Of a stretch of DNA of 64,000 nucleotides, positions 43,057 through 52,273 are shown piece by piece. This DNA comes from Candidatus Saccharibacteria bacterium oral taxon 488 (GTDB taxonomy: Bacteria; Patescibacteriota; Saccharimonadia; Saccharimonadales; Saccharimonadaceae). Every line of letters begins with the position of its first letter. The stretch's first letter is position 1. Location: contig CP040001.1 of NCBI GenBank assembly GCA_013100825.1, positions 434,001-498,000 of the forward strand, read 5' to 3'. The notes below the pieces were generated by a model that saw only the letters and a list, made by a program, of their open reading frames with translations, searched no databases and was not told the DNA's origin. The position numbers were made by a program, and so were the translations under genes.

Positions 43057-43719
43057 TTAAGCAGCGGCTAGTTCTAAACGAAGGCACACTTCACCCAGTA
43101 ATCTAGCCGCACGCTCACCGTCAGTGATCGTCGCTAACCATTCCCAGCTTCCATCGGTTTGAAGTTGCGCCGTATGTAGTCGATAATTACCAGCGACACC
43201 GCCAACCGAGTCACGTTTGACAATACGGCTAACTTGGTGATTTTGCGGATTAATATCTTTGACGTGACCCGGTAGTAGTAGAGCCCGCTCGTCAATATAC
43301 ATACCAAGATATGCTGGCCGATTATTTGGCCCAGTCTCATGATTAAGTACCGCATTTACCAGTCCCCGAAACAGATCCCAGCGTTTCATATTTCTAGCCC
43401 CATACCGCTCGAGATATATCAGATTATTATCCTGTACATCCGGAATATCTGAGACCAAGCCTAAGGCATCGGTTCGACCTACACTTACTGCCGCCTTGAT
43501 TGATGCATCTGCGAGCGCAACATAAATACCACCCTCGACAAGATCGGCTTGCCTCCGAAGTACTTCGGGCGTAAACTGTTCAGATTGATACAATCGCCTT
43601 ATCTCGGAGGCGCTGATATCTGGCTTCACATGTACGAGAGACTCAACCCACAAGCAGCGCAGATCATCACACAATGAATCAGTAATATCACCACCACTTA
43701 ATCGAACTGTCTCAATCAT
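43057..43719 (-). CDS. Hypothetical protein, possibly acetyltransferase-like
   Basis: This 220-residue soluble protein has no membrane segment. The first half contains alternating helices and strands (for example SEIRRLYQSEQFTPEVLRRQ and GIYVALADASIKAAVSVG), weakly reminiscent of a GNAT acetyltransferase, but I do not see a clear acetyl-CoA loop (Q/RxxGxG/A). The C-terminal part ends GERAARLLGEVCLRLELAAA, probably a helix. A Shine-Dalgarno AGGAGAGG precedes the ATG, so it has a leader. It is upstream of rpoB on the same strand. Function unknown. Confidence 0.6.
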   Translation of the reverse strand: MIETVRLSGGDITDSLCDDLRCLWVESLVHVKPDISASEIRRLYQSEQFTPEVLRRQADLVEGGIYVALADASIKAAVSVGRTDALGLVSDIPDVQDNNLIYLERYGARNMKRWDLFRGLVNAVLNHETGPNNRPAYLGMYIDERALLLPGHVKDINPQNHQVSRIVKRDSVGGVAGNYRLHTAQLQTDGSWEWLATITDGERAARLLGEVCLRLELAAA

Positions 43720-43743
43720 ATCCTCTCCTGTTTATGAAATATA

Positions 43744-44391
43744 CTATAAATATCGAGCAATGCTGTCAAGAATCCACGCGTGCACTTCCTCTGGAACTCC
43801 GGCAGCTGACAATACCGGGATATTTCGCTCGGCGGCGATGGCCCCATAGGCGTGGTTAACTCTGTCCTGGAACGACTGCTCACGCGACTCAAACGTATCA
43901 GGCTGAGCGATATGTCCGCGCTCCGCGATGCGCTGCTGGCGCTGGGTGTCGCTGAGCGTTAAAATGATCATCGCATCCGGCTGCAGGTATCGCTCGTCGG
44001 TAAATAGCTTTGTCATCCGCATAATCTCCTCCGCATCTAGCCCGTCGCCATAGCCCTGATAAGCCAGTGTTGAGATGTAATTACGCGCACTCAGAACGAT
44101 CTCGCCGCGCTGTAGGGCTGGCTGAATCTTTTCGCGCCACAACTCGCGCCGCGCCGCCGAAAACAACGCTAGGTTAATTTCGCTAGAGCGCACCAGATTG
44201 CCATTTTTGACAATGCGCCTCAGTTCATTGGCTACCGGCGTCGACTTTTCTGGATCGTCGCTGCCTGGCTCTTCGACCACACACACGACGCGGCCGCGCG
44301 CCTGAAAATAATCCGCCAGCATGGCTACTTGGGTTGACTTGCCCGTGCCGTCGTTGCCTTCGATGACGATGTATCGACCGGGACGGTTCAT
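43744..44391 (-). CDS. tmk: Thymidylate kinase
   Basis: The 215-residue kinase phosphorylates dTMP to dTDP with ATP. Walker A is IEGNDGTGKSTQVAML near residue 9. The DRX region differs slightly: LSARNYISTLAYQGYGDG replaces the usual DRYxxSxxAYQG, so the conserved Asp-Arg is Ala-Arg. The lid region has QRQQRIAERGHIAQPDTFES. It overlaps dcd by 4 nt (ATGA), so the two are coupled. It supplies DNA precursors with thyA and dcd nearby. Confidence 0.92.
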   Translation of the reverse strand: MNRPGRYIVIEGNDGTGKSTQVAMLADYFQARGRVVCVVEEPGSDDPEKSTPVANELRRIVKNGNLVRSSEINLALFSAARRELWREKIQPALQRGEIVLSARNYISTLAYQGYGDGLDAEEIMRMTKLFTDERYLQPDAMIILTLSDTQRQQRIAERGHIAQPDTFESREQSFQDRVNHAYGAIAAERNIPVLSAAGVPEEVHAWILDSIARYL

Positions 44392-45107
44392 TTGATACCC
44401 TCGCTTAGCCCGACGATAGTCACCGGTGCATGACGCCGATCCTTGAACGCCCGCGGCAGCATCGTTTCTGGACGCCAGCTATGGATGAGCTCAGCAAGGT
44501 CGTCAGTATGCTGATATTTGCCGCTGATGCCGCCACGCCCGTCAGCGTAGCCACCATCCACCGGCCCGGTCTGGTGAAAAATTAATTGCCCGATGCGCTC
44601 GCCGACTGGCAGTACCACGCTTTCGTGCTTGTTCAAATTGTAAATCTCGAGCGTAATCCGATTGATATAGCCCGGATCGATCCAGCCGGCATCAAAACAC
44701 ACCGCCACGCCGTTACGGCCCCACGAGCTGCGGCTTTTCACCTCAGCCGCGCCGCCGTGCGCCCGAATCCCCACAAACTCGTGGGTATGCGCCAAGATCC
44801 GCTCGCCAGGGCGCAGTACAATGATTGGATGATCGTCCGGAATATTACGAAACCGCCTAAAGCCGTTATGTTCGCACCACTCGGCGTGCGGTATCGCCAT
44901 CAGCGGCCCCTTAAAATACCGCGCCACCTCCGCTTCGTCAAATGGATTATAGACACTTGACTGATCGTCAAATTCCTGTTTATAAAAATAATGCCCCAGC
45001 GTAAAATCTAGGCTGGCTTCTGACACATTGTCCGGATCAAATGGCGTACAGACGATCGTCCCCTCCTCGATTGCTGCCAAAATTTCCCGGTTTGAATACA
45101 CGCTCAT
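44388..45107 (-). CDS. dcd: dCTP deaminase family protein
   Basis: The 239-residue protein belongs to the dCTP deaminase/dUTPase trimer family. The signature AAEVKSRSSWGRNGVAVCFDAGWIDPGY (in part EVKSRSSWGRNG) has the Arg and Ser of the nucleotide site, followed by ITLEIYNLNKHE, with the Glu expected for deamination. It is about 45 residues longer than E. coli Dcd, with an insert near residues 50-80. It converts dCTP to dUTP, or onward to dUMP if bifunctional, feeding ThyA. Shine-Dalgarno GAGGAGG precedes the start. Operon with tmk. Confidence 0.9.
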   Translation of the reverse strand: MSVYSNREILAAIEEGTIVCTPFDPDNVSEASLDFTLGHYFYKQEFDDQSSVYNPFDEAEVARYFKGPLMAIPHAEWCEHNGFRRFRNIPDDHPIIVLRPGERILAHTHEFVGIRAHGGAAEVKSRSSWGRNGVAVCFDAGWIDPGYINRITLEIYNLNKHESVVLPVGERIGQLIFHQTGPVDGGYADGRGGISGKYQHTDDLAELIHSWRPETMLPRAFKDRRHAPVTIVGLSEGIK

Positions 45108-45208
45108 GCCGCGCCTCCTCTTGTTTATCTTACCTCACTCCCCCGAGTGATTCTATTATGACAACATTTACCCGCTCGGGCAAGCTTTTCGTAAATTTTA
45201 CATCATGC

Positions 45209-45214
45209 TAGACT
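45209..45214 (+). promoter_or_regulatory. -10 box of folA, predicted leaderless
   Basis: TGCTAGACT gives an extended -10 box (TAGACT) ending 6 nt before the folA ATG, so transcription should begin at or next to the start codon. Confidence 0.6.
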
Positions 45215-45220
45215 GAAGGT

Positions 45221-45718
45221 ATGGAGAAAGCCATTGTCGTCGCCTATGACAAAAACCGCGCCATCGGACGAGGTGGCGATTTGCCGTGGGGACGGAGCTT
45301 GCCAGCAGATTTGGCGCACTTCAAGCGGCTAACCAAAGGTAGCGACGTCATCATGGGCCGAAAAACCTTTGAGTCAATTGGCCGTCGTCCGCTGCCGGAG
45401 CGCGAAAACATCGTTATTTCCTCGCGGCCAACCGGCGTTAAAGGTGTGCTCACAGCGGTAAACCTAGAAAGCGCCCTGGCGCTAGCTCGTTACAAAACCT
45501 TCATCATCGGCGGCGCACGGGTGTATGACGATGCGCTGAACACACCAGAGATTGACACTATTTACGCCACCGAGGTCAACGCTGCATTCCCAGACGCCGA
45601 CACCTTTTTCCCAGAAATTGACATGACCACCTGGCAGGAAGTGAACCGCGTCCATCATCCCGCGGACATCGAGAATAAGTACGACTTTGATTTTGTGATG
45701 TATCGTCGGATAATTTAG
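45221..45718 (+). CDS. folA: Dihydrofolate reductase
   Basis: The 165-residue enzyme reduces dihydrofolate with NADPH, regenerating the folate used by ThyA. Landmarks are VVAYDKNRAIGRGGDLPWG (Met20-loop region with the conserved Trp), HFKRLTKGSDVIMGRKTFES, RPLPERENIVISSR and FIIGGARVYDDAL. The catalytic acid is probably Asp in LAHFKRL context (position equal to E. coli D27 is AD). It is alone on the plus strand, divergent from dcd-tmk and convergent with thyA. Predicted leaderless. Confidence 0.94.
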   Translation: MEKAIVVAYDKNRAIGRGGDLPWGRSLPADLAHFKRLTKGSDVIMGRKTFESIGRRPLPERENIVISSRPTGVKGVLTAVNLESALALARYKTFIIGGARVYDDALNTPEIDTIYATEVNAAFPDADTFFPEIDMTTWQEVNRVHHPADIENKYDFDFVMYRRII

Positions 45719-45778
45719 CTGAGCTCAATTCCCAACACCTTTGGATAATTTAGTACGCCAACAAATTGTCCGAACACA

Positions 45779-46717
45779 CTACACCGCAATCGGCGCCTTG
45801 ATAGGCGGATGATGCTCGTAATTCTCCAGACGAATATCGTCAATGGTGAAATCGTCGATATTCTTGATATCTGGATTGAGCCATAGTTTCGGCAGCGGCA
45901 GCGGACGGCGCGATAACTGCTCGTCAACCTGCGTGCGGTGATTGGTATAAATATGCGCGCTATTCAGGGTGTGGATGAATTCGCCGGGCTGCTTGTCAGT
46001 TACCTGGGCGATCATCGACAGCAGCAGGGAGTAGCTGGCGATATTAAATGGCACGCCAAGGAACATGTCCGCCGAACGCTGGGTCAGCGCCAAGTCCAAC
46101 TTATCTTTCTCACCGCCCCCGCCTGGCCGAACATTGAATTGGAACATGGTGTGGCACGGTGGTAGTCCGCCTGACTGTACGATGTCGTCAATTTCCGCCA
46201 CGTTCCAGGCGCTGACGATGTTGCGCCGCGATGTCGGATTATTCTGTATCATGTCGATGGCATTTTGGATTTGGTCAATCGTCCCGCCCTTGCCGTCTGG
46301 CCATTTGCGCCACTGCACGCCGTAGACCGGCCCCAAATTACCCCACGCTTCAGCAAACGTGTGATCAGTCGCGATTTTACCGATAAATTCTTTCAGGCCG
46401 GCACGCCACTCGTCGCCGTTGATCTCTGGAATGTCCTGTCCGGTTTTTTCCAAATAATTCTTGTACGGCCACTCGTCCCAAATATGCACGCCGTTTTGCG
46501 CTAGATATTCAATATTACCGGTGCCTTTGAGAAACCACAGCAGCTCATGCGCCACGCTGGTAAAATACAACTTCTTGGTGGTCACGGCCGGAAACCCGTC
46601 CGCTAAATCATACCGAGTTTGTACACCAAACACTTCCGTCGTGCCCGTGCCGGTGCGGTCACCTTTTTTCACGCCGTTGTCGCGAACCTGCCGCAGTGTG
46701 TCCAGATATTGTCTCAT
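45779..46717 (-). CDS. thyA: Thymidylate synthase ThyA
   Basis: The 312-residue enzyme methylates dUMP to dTMP with methylene-tetrahydrofolate. It has [19 protein letters not shown], the catalytic Cys in [12 protein letters not shown] (C188), the dUMP-binding [10 protein letters not shown] and the [16 protein letters not shown] loop. The protein is longer than the 264 residues of E. coli through an insert around residues 85-120, as in many Gram-positive ThyA proteins. A Shine-Dalgarno GAGGAGGGG precedes the ATG. It works with folA, dcd and tmk located within 3 kb, giving a nearly complete local dTTP pathway. Confidence 0.96.
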   Translation of the reverse strand: MRQYLDTLRQVRDNGVKKGDRTGTGTTEVFGVQTRYDLADGFPAVTTKKLYFTSVAHELLWFLKGTGNIEYLAQNGVHIWDEWPYKNYLEKTGQDIPEINGDEWRAGLKEFIGKIATDHTFAEAWGNLGPVYGVQWRKWPDGKGGTIDQIQNAIDMIQNNPTSRRNIVSAWNVAEIDDIVQSGGLPPCHTMFQFNVRPGGGGEKDKLDLALTQRSADMFLGVPFNIASYSLLLSMIAQVTDKQPGEFIHTLNSAHIYTNHRTQVDEQLSRRPLPLPKLWLNPDIKNIDDFTIDDIRLENYEHHPPIKAPIAV

Positions 46718-46849
46718 AACCCCTCCTCGTCTTTTCCTTAATTATGACAATATCCCAGCATAACCACAAGCGAAAATGGCGGTAGTTTTAACAACGTTAC
46801 GGCCGTGTTCGATGTATTTACGGCTCGCGGACACGAGGCTTTTTGCGGC

Positions 46850-47449
46850 CTACGCCAGCTTGCTCAGCACCTTATCCACCAGCCCATACTGTACCGCCTC
46901 CTGAGGGCTCATCCAGTAGTCGCGCTCCATGTCGGCCTTGACCTTAGAGAGCTTCTGGCCGGTGTTTTTGGCCATAATTTTCGCCAGCATTTCCTTCACC
47001 TCTAGCGTTTCCTTCAGGTCGATTTCCATGTCGGTCACCTTGCCGCGTGTGCCGGAGGACGGCTGATGGATCATCACCTTGGCGTGTGGCAGGCAAAACC
47101 GCTTGCCTTTGGCGCCCGAACTGAGCAGAAATGCACCCATGCTGGCCTGTAAACCAATGCCATACGTCGCCACGTCCGGCTTAATAAAATTCATGGTGTC
47201 ATATATCGCCATGCCATCATAGACGCTGCCGCCCGGGCTATTGATATAGAGCGAGATGTCCGCCCCTGGATCAACGTATGCCAGGTGCAGCAGCTGCGCC
47301 ACCACGCTGTTAGCGGTATGCTCGTTAACCTCCTCGCCGAGGAAAATGATCCGTTCATTGAGCAGCCGCGAATAAATATCAAACGCCCGCTCGCCGTCGG
47401 CCGACTTTTCGATAACGGTGGGAATGAGATACGATGTTGTTTTCTGCAT
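46850..47449 (-). CDS. clpP: ATP-dependent Clp protease proteolytic subunit
   Basis: The 199-residue serine protease forms the tetradecameric ClpP barrel that works with ClpX or ClpC. The triad is visible: Ser 103 in [14 protein letters not shown], His 128 in VMIHQP and Asp 177 in [27 protein letters not shown] is also standard. I chose [10 protein letters not shown], because TATAAT at 47457-47462 ends 7 nt upstream with TTTACA 17 nt further; an alternative ATG two codons upstream is closer to the box. No clpX is adjacent. Confidence 0.97.
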   Translation of the reverse strand: MQKTTSYLIPTVIEKSADGERAFDIYSRLLNERIIFLGEEVNEHTANSVVAQLLHLAYVDPGADISLYINSPGGSVYDGMAIYDTMNFIKPDVATYGIGLQASMGAFLLSSGAKGKRFCLPHAKVMIHQPSSGTRGKVTDMEIDLKETLEVKEMLAKIMAKNTGQKLSKVKADMERDYWMSPQEAVQYGLVDKVLSKLA

Positions 47450-47456
47450 ACACAAT

Positions 47457-47485
47457 ATTATATAAGCCTAGCTTGCTACTGTAAA
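47457..47485 (-). promoter_or_regulatory. clpP promoter, predicted leaderless
   Basis: On the minus strand TTTACA and TATAAT (47457-47462) with a 17-nt spacer. The -10 box ends 7 nt before the clpP ATG. Confidence 0.7.
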
Positions 47486-47500
47486 GGATCGCCCGCTACT

Positions 47501-48883
47501 CTATACATTGAGACTTTTTATCAACCGCTCTTGCCCCGCATGTATTAGTTCCTGGGCCTCCTCGGTATGGAGCTGCACTAAGCGGACGTAGACCTGACCC
47601 GATTGCTGTCCAGCAGCGACCAGTATACCAAGCTGTTCATCAATATACGCAACGTGTTCAAAGCTATTCTCGCTATATTTAATACTCTCATCCCATATGC
47701 TTGGATTTAATATGGCGCTATCACGCCCTCCTGACCATGTCGCAAAGACACCCATCCGGTCAATAAGGTTACTCCACTGCTTTGAGCGAACTATTGGGCC
47801 AATGAAAAGTGTATCTGCCTCCGGAACTATTTGGCGTAGTGCATGATCCTTTGGAATGTCTATAGTAATACCGGCTCGGTCAGGCCCGCCATAGCTAATG
47901 GGTATCCGGCCTGCGCCCGTCGACGGCATTGTGATGTGACGAATTGACCGCGTTGGATCGAGAAAGGCAAGCTCAGGGGAAGAGAACATTGGTATCGTTG
48001 GATCTATCATGGAATCAAATGATGCACTATTTCCCATGACGCTATATCGTGAAGCATAGGGATTTGGTTTTCCACTGTCATCTTTCTCCAGATCATACCC
48101 TGCGGCGATAATGTCCTGAATGGAAGCAACATGAGGACTATGGCGCCAATCTTTTACCTCCTTATCACCATCTTGCTTCACCCATGGACGCAGGGCCCAG
48201 GCATGACCAAGACCGCGCTCGACGCCCTCCGGAGCAAGCATATGCCCTAACTCGTGTGCAATCGTACCAATGGACACGCCACCCAAATCGCGCACAAGCG
48301 CAACTGGAGGCTGTTTATCGTCGTACACGGTTAGACCAGCGTAGTGGTCCTTTTCTGTATCAGCAGAATCGACGATAACCAGCGCCATATCACTTTCCGT
48401 TTCACGAGCATGAGCCTGACCAATCAGTTGAAGCAGACGCTGACTATAAGCAGGCTGTTTACCATTCTCAGTTGTTCGTGTTGTATCAGGCGAGTGACCA
48501 TCTCGCGTGAACCGCACATTAAGGTATAGATGGCTAGTCGTTAGCGCGATACGCCCAAGAGCATCTCGTACCCCAGAGCTAATTTTTTCAATACCTTGAT
48601 GAGGCTCGGCGTTTTCTGGCAATAATTGCACGGCGACAACACTTCGCGAGCCCGGCGGCGGAGCTTTTCGCTCGTTATTGTGCTGTATCGGTATATTTCG
48701 ACTTCGTTCTGATCCTAGGCCTTTTATAGCCTCACCGATAAGAATTCCAGAGCCCAAACATGCAGCACCAGCCGCCATACCCCGCAAAAAACTGCGACGA
48801 CTAACCTTCTCGCCGCTATCGTCTGTCTCTTGGGGATGCCCAGACTCCAACTCTGGACGCTCAGACTTTGAGGATTCACACAT
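47501..48883 (-). CDS. Tat-signal secreted HExxH metallopeptidase-like protein
   Basis: The 460-residue protein has a twin-arginine motif SRRSFLRGMAAGAACLGSG at residues 28-46, with a long polar lead, pointing to Tat export. The mature part has AHELGHMLAPEG (His 210, Glu 211, His 214), a zincin active site; His 227 or Glu 219 could be the third ligand. The spacing does not match metzincins (HExxHxxGxxH). The rest matches no family I know. Export of a folded metalloprotein would suit a surface-attached cell that depends on a host. A perfect sigma-70 promoter sits 8 nt before the ATG. Confidence 0.75.
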   Translation of the reverse strand: MCESSKSERPELESGHPQETDDSGEKVSRRSFLRGMAAGAACLGSGILIGEAIKGLGSERSRNIPIQHNNERKAPPPGSRSVVAVQLLPENAEPHQGIEKISSGVRDALGRIALTTSHLYLNVRFTRDGHSPDTTRTTENGKQPAYSQRLLQLIGQAHARETESDMALVIVDSADTEKDHYAGLTVYDDKQPPVALVRDLGGVSIGTIAHELGHMLAPEGVERGLGHAWALRPWVKQDGDKEVKDWRHSPHVASIQDIIAAGYDLEKDDSGKPNPYASRYSVMGNSASFDSMIDPTIPMFSSPELAFLDPTRSIRHITMPSTGAGRIPISYGGPDRAGITIDIPKDHALRQIVPEADTLFIGPIVRSKQWSNLIDRMGVFATWSGGRDSAILNPSIWDESIKYSENSFEHVAYIDEQLGILVAAGQQSGQVYVRLVQLHTEEAQELIHAGQERLIKSLNV

Positions 48884-48891
48884 ATTTTGCC

Positions 48892-48920
48892 ATTATACCA
48901 ACTAGTTGTAAGTTTGTCAA
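48892..48920 (-). promoter_or_regulatory. Consensus promoter of the HExxH protein, predicted leaderless
   Basis: On the minus strand TTGACA (48915-48920), a 17-nt spacer and TATAAT (48892-48897). The -10 box ends 8 nt before the ATG. Because both boxes are perfect, this is the strongest single case for leaderless initiation in the window. Confidence 0.85.
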
Positions 48921-48922
48921 TA

Positions 48923-48955
48923 AAGCAGGGGCGGCCCTTCCGCCATCCCCTGCTT
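48923..48955 (-). terminator. Terminator after tig
   Basis: On the minus strand AAGCAGGGG-x-GGCGG pairs with CCGCC-CCTGCTT and is followed by TATT. It lies 22 nt past the tig stop and next to the promoter of the HExxH gene. Confidence 0.8.
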
Positions 48956-48976
48956 CAGACTGTTGCTATACCGTCG

Positions 48977-50263
48977 CTATTTACTATTCAATTCGACCAG
49001 CTTGTCGATCGTCTTGTCAGTGATCATCCGGTTTGCGATGTCACGGTGGACATTCGGATCATCGAACCGGGCGGCCAGCTTGGCGTCCTTGCCATACTGC
49101 TGCTTGAAGGTGGAAATTTGCCTATCAAGCTCCTCGCGGCTAACCTCTAAACCCAGCTCCTTTGATAGCTCAGCCAGCACCAGGCCAGCCTTGACCCGCT
49201 TTTCAGCCGCTGGGCGAGCCTCTTTTTTCTGCCAATCGGCTTTATCTTTGAAACCTTGCGTCTTTAGATACGAGTCCATCGTCAGACCGCGATATGACAA
49301 ATTCTGCATCAGATCTTGTTCAATTGACCGCAGCTGATCGTCGATCAACAGCTCTGGCAGCGCCACCTTGGAGCTATCCGCCAATTCCGCCACCAACTCG
49401 TCCTTGAGCTTTTCCTTGGCCTCGCGCTCTTTTTGGGCGGTAATCTCGCGCTTGATGTCAGCCTTGAGCTCTTTGACATCGGTGAACGGGCCACATTTAG
49501 CGGCAAATTCATCATTGAGTTCCGGTAACTTCAGCTCATTTACTTTGTGCAGCGTCACGCTAAACACCACCTTGGCGCCGGCTAGATTTTCAGCATGGTA
49601 ATCCTTTGGAAATTCAAGATCAAGATCAAATGTCTCGCCGGCCTTGTGACCAACCACACCTTCTTCAAAGCCGGGGATAAACTGACCACCGCCCAGCTTC
49701 AGGGCAAAGTCCTTGGCCGAACCACCGTCAAACGCCACACCGTCTTTCTTGCCAACAAAATCGATAATCGCTTCGTCACCTTCTCGAGCTGCACGCGTGA
49801 CCTCGCTCTTGTCGACAAAATTCTGCTGCATCCGCTCGATGATCTCATTGACGTCTTTGGCCTCAACCTTGACCGTCTGGGCCTTGGCCTTGAGCTTTTT
49901 GTAGTCGCCTAATTTGACTGGCGGCACAACGGTCGCCTCGGCGGTGAACTCGACTTCTTGATTTGGGACAAATTTTTTGACCTCAACACTCGGTCGCTCC
50001 AGCGCCTGCAGCTTCTCGTTCATAAAGGCCTCAGCCACCGCCTTGGACAGGGCGTTATCGAGCACCTGCTCCTGGAGCGCCATCGGATTGACGTGCTTGG
50101 CAGCCACGCTGACCGGTACTTTACCCTTACGAAATCCCGGCACCTTGAGGTCACGCGCCATCTTGGTCAGCGCCACCTGCTCAGCCGCATTTAGCTCGTC
50201 CGCCCCCAGCGTAATTGTTAAACAAACCTTGGTATCTGATAGTTTCTTTACAGTCGTCTTCAT
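48977..50263 (-). CDS. tig: Trigger factor
   Basis: The 428-residue ribosome-bound chaperone has three domains: the ribosome-binding domain with the signature VPGFRKGKVPVSV near residue 39 (GFRxGKxP), an FKBP-type peptidyl-prolyl isomerase domain (REGDEAIIDFVGKKDGVAFDGG to KAGETFDLDLEFP), and a helical C-terminal chaperone domain. It docks on L23 and L29 at the tunnel exit. A TATAAT at 50272-50277 ends 8 nt before the ATG. It is downstream of hisS with its own promoter. Confidence 0.97.
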   Translation of the reverse strand: MKTTVKKLSDTKVCLTITLGADELNAAEQVALTKMARDLKVPGFRKGKVPVSVAAKHVNPMALQEQVLDNALSKAVAEAFMNEKLQALERPSVEVKKFVPNQEVEFTAEATVVPPVKLGDYKKLKAKAQTVKVEAKDVNEIIERMQQNFVDKSEVTRAAREGDEAIIDFVGKKDGVAFDGGSAKDFALKLGGGQFIPGFEEGVVGHKAGETFDLDLEFPKDYHAENLAGAKVVFSVTLHKVNELKLPELNDEFAAKCGPFTDVKELKADIKREITAQKEREAKEKLKDELVAELADSSKVALPELLIDDQLRSIEQDLMQNLSYRGLTMDSYLKTQGFKDKADWQKKEARPAAEKRVKAGLVLAELSKELGLEVSREELDRQISTFKQQYGKDAKLAARFDDPNVHRDIANRMITDKTIDKLVELNSK

Positions 50264-50289
50264 GACTATATATTATAACAGGGGTAACG

Positions 50290-51627
50290 CTAAATCTCAA
50301 ACGCTGCGTCGTCATCGCCGTCGTAGCGCCGATCCTTGACCACGCTGATCATGCGCTCGAGGCTGACTTTTTGCTCGGTTGACTCAATGAGGTTTTTGAT
50401 CGTGTAGACGCCCGAATTGATCTCTTCTTCACCGACAAACGCTACGAATGGGATATTCTTTTTGAGTGCGGTTTTCAGCTGCTTGTCTAACTTACGCCCG
50501 CTGAAATCTAGCTCCGCCCACACTCCCTCGCTGCGCAGCGCGCGCGCCAAAGCATCGGCCCCCTCCAGCAGCGCCGGATCCACCGCGATGATATACACAT
50601 CCGTATGCGTCGTTAGTTTTGGTAGTAGCTCGTGCACCTCAAGGAACTGCTGCATGGTCGTTGCACCGAGCCCTACGCCAACTGTAGCGACCGGCTCGAC
50701 ACCAAATAGTCCGACCAGCCCATCATAGCGCCCGCCACCGAATAGCGCTCGATTGTTCTCCGGCGAATTATCAAAAAACTCAAACACCGTACCAGTATAA
50801 TAATCCAGCCCGCGCATTAGTGTCACGTCGAACATCGCATTACCGATGCCTTTCTGACGCAGCAGGGTCATCACCTGGCGAAGCTGCTGAACACTCGGAC
50901 TATCGGCTAGCCCCTCCGGCAGATCGTCGACGCTGCGCATGCTAATCAGCTGCGCCAACTTTGGCAGGCCCGCCTTGGCTTCTTCTGAGCCAAAAATCTC
51001 GATGGCTTGCTCGCGGAAAGCTTCCGGCGAAATCTTATTCTTGCGATCAAGTAGCCGCGTCATCATCTGGGCGCCGATCACATCGAGGCCGAGAAACCCG
51101 CTCATCAACTGATTGATCAGCTGGCGATTATTCACCCGCACCGTAAACATGTCTTCGCGCGCGCCAAAGTTGATGATGCTATGGTAGCCAAACTCGATAA
51201 TCTCCGCGTCCGCCCACGGCCCCTCCGCACCAAACAGGTCGGCGTTCAATTGCCAAAACTCGCGCTCCCGTCCGCGCTGCGGCCGTTCGTAGCGCATAAA
51301 ATTAGCGATAGAATAGAGCCTCGCCGGCATGGCCAGTTCCTGACGCCGACTGGCCACCATGCGAGAAATCGACGGCGTCATCTCCGGGCGAATTGCCACC
51401 TGACGACCACCACGATCGGTGAACAAGTACGTCTGCTCGCCCGCTAACTCCTGCCCCGACTTGGCGGTGTAAATATCCAGCGGCTCGACGAGCGGTGCAC
51501 CGTACTCCTCGTACCCAAAACTCTGCGCCGTGGCGTGCCACACCTTGAAGATATAATTCTGCAGGCGCTTGTCCTCCGGGAAATAATCGCGCGCGCCCTT
51601 GTAACTCTGAGTTGATAAATTGCTCAT
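50290..51627 (-). CDS. hisS: Histidyl-tRNA synthetase
   Basis: This class II synthetase (445 residues from MSNLSTQSYKGARDYFPED) charges tRNA-His. Motif 2 is in RYERPQRGREREFWQLNADLFG (in part), the HisRS-specific signature is VTLMRGLDYYTGTVFEF, and motif 3 is in GGGRYDGLVGLFG with GVGLGATTM. The C-terminal anticodon-binding domain has ALRSEGVWAELDFSGRKLDKQLK. The start was chosen over an upstream Met since GARDYF is always near residue 10. The promoter is unclear; CACAAT lies 10 nt upstream. Confidence 0.97.
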   Translation of the reverse strand: MSNLSTQSYKGARDYFPEDKRLQNYIFKVWHATAQSFGYEEYGAPLVEPLDIYTAKSGQELAGEQTYLFTDRGGRQVAIRPEMTPSISRMVASRRQELAMPARLYSIANFMRYERPQRGREREFWQLNADLFGAEGPWADAEIIEFGYHSIINFGAREDMFTVRVNNRQLINQLMSGFLGLDVIGAQMMTRLLDRKNKISPEAFREQAIEIFGSEEAKAGLPKLAQLISMRSVDDLPEGLADSPSVQQLRQVMTLLRQKGIGNAMFDVTLMRGLDYYTGTVFEFFDNSPENNRALFGGGRYDGLVGLFGVEPVATVGVGLGATTMQQFLEVHELLPKLTTHTDVYIIAVDPALLEGADALARALRSEGVWAELDFSGRKLDKQLKTALKKNIPFVAFVGEEEINSGVYTIKNLIESTEQKVSLERMISVVKDRRYDGDDDAAFEI

Positions 51628-51696
51628 GGTTGCTTTTATTGTGGCACAATGGGGCAAATTTTTCAATGATAAAGACGAATGAGAGCTTGAAGTGTA

Positions 51697-52224
51697 TCAA
51701 CCGAGCACATGCTGCTGCAGCCAGCAATACATCGCCACGGTCGCTGCCGCGCCGACATTGATGGAGCGGGTCGAGCCGAATTGCTCAATGGCAATAATTT
51801 TGTCCGCCGCCTGCGCCATCTCCTCGGAAATCCCCGGCCCTTCTTGACCGAACACCAGCACCGCGCGCTTCGGCAAGGTCGTCTCTGACATACTGACGCT
51901 GCCCGGGATATTGTCAATCGCGATAATCGTCCTGTCTTCAGACCGCATTAGCTCGATAAACTCCACTGTCGAACCAACATACTGCACGTGCAGATACTTA
52001 TCCGTCATCATGGCGCCGCGCTTGTTCCACTGCCGCCTGCCGATGACGTAAATCTGCCGCACACCAAAAGCGTTGGCGCTGCGGACAATCGTCCCCATGT
52101 TAAAATCCCGCTCGGTATTCTCCAGAGCAATCACCAGGCCGTGGTCCTTGGCGTCTAGTTCTTTCATGATCTCCGCCTCGCTCCGACCTTTAAATTTGTC
52201 AATCACATTTCGTGTGTCTTGCAT
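51697..52224 (-). CDS. TrmH/SpoU-family RNA 2'-O-ribose methyltransferase
   Basis: The 175-residue protein from MQDTRNVIDKF has the SPOUT knot motifs: ALENTERDFNMGTIVRSANAFG (motif 1 in part, with the catalytic Arg in VRSANAFG), VLVFGQEGPGIS (motif 2) and IEQFGSTRSINVGAAATVAM (motif 3). It methylates a ribose in tRNA or rRNA using SAM; target unknown. No extra RNA-binding domain is present. A TACAAT box ends 7 nt before the ATG, so it is predicted leaderless. Confidence 0.9.
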   Translation of the reverse strand: MQDTRNVIDKFKGRSEAEIMKELDAKDHGLVIALENTERDFNMGTIVRSANAFGVRQIYVIGRRQWNKRGAMMTDKYLHVQYVGSTVEFIELMRSEDRTIIAIDNIPGSVSMSETTLPKRAVLVFGQEGPGISEEMAQAADKIIAIEQFGSTRSINVGAAATVAMYCWLQQHVLG

Positions 52225-52273
52225 CTCTGTTATTGTAGCAAACGTCAGGAAAAAGAGACAAAAAATCTTATCA

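Noticed and set aside
46815..46846. Hairpin followed by TTTTT between thyA and clpP
   Set aside because: The T-tract is on the plus strand, where no gene needs a terminator, and the stem is short.
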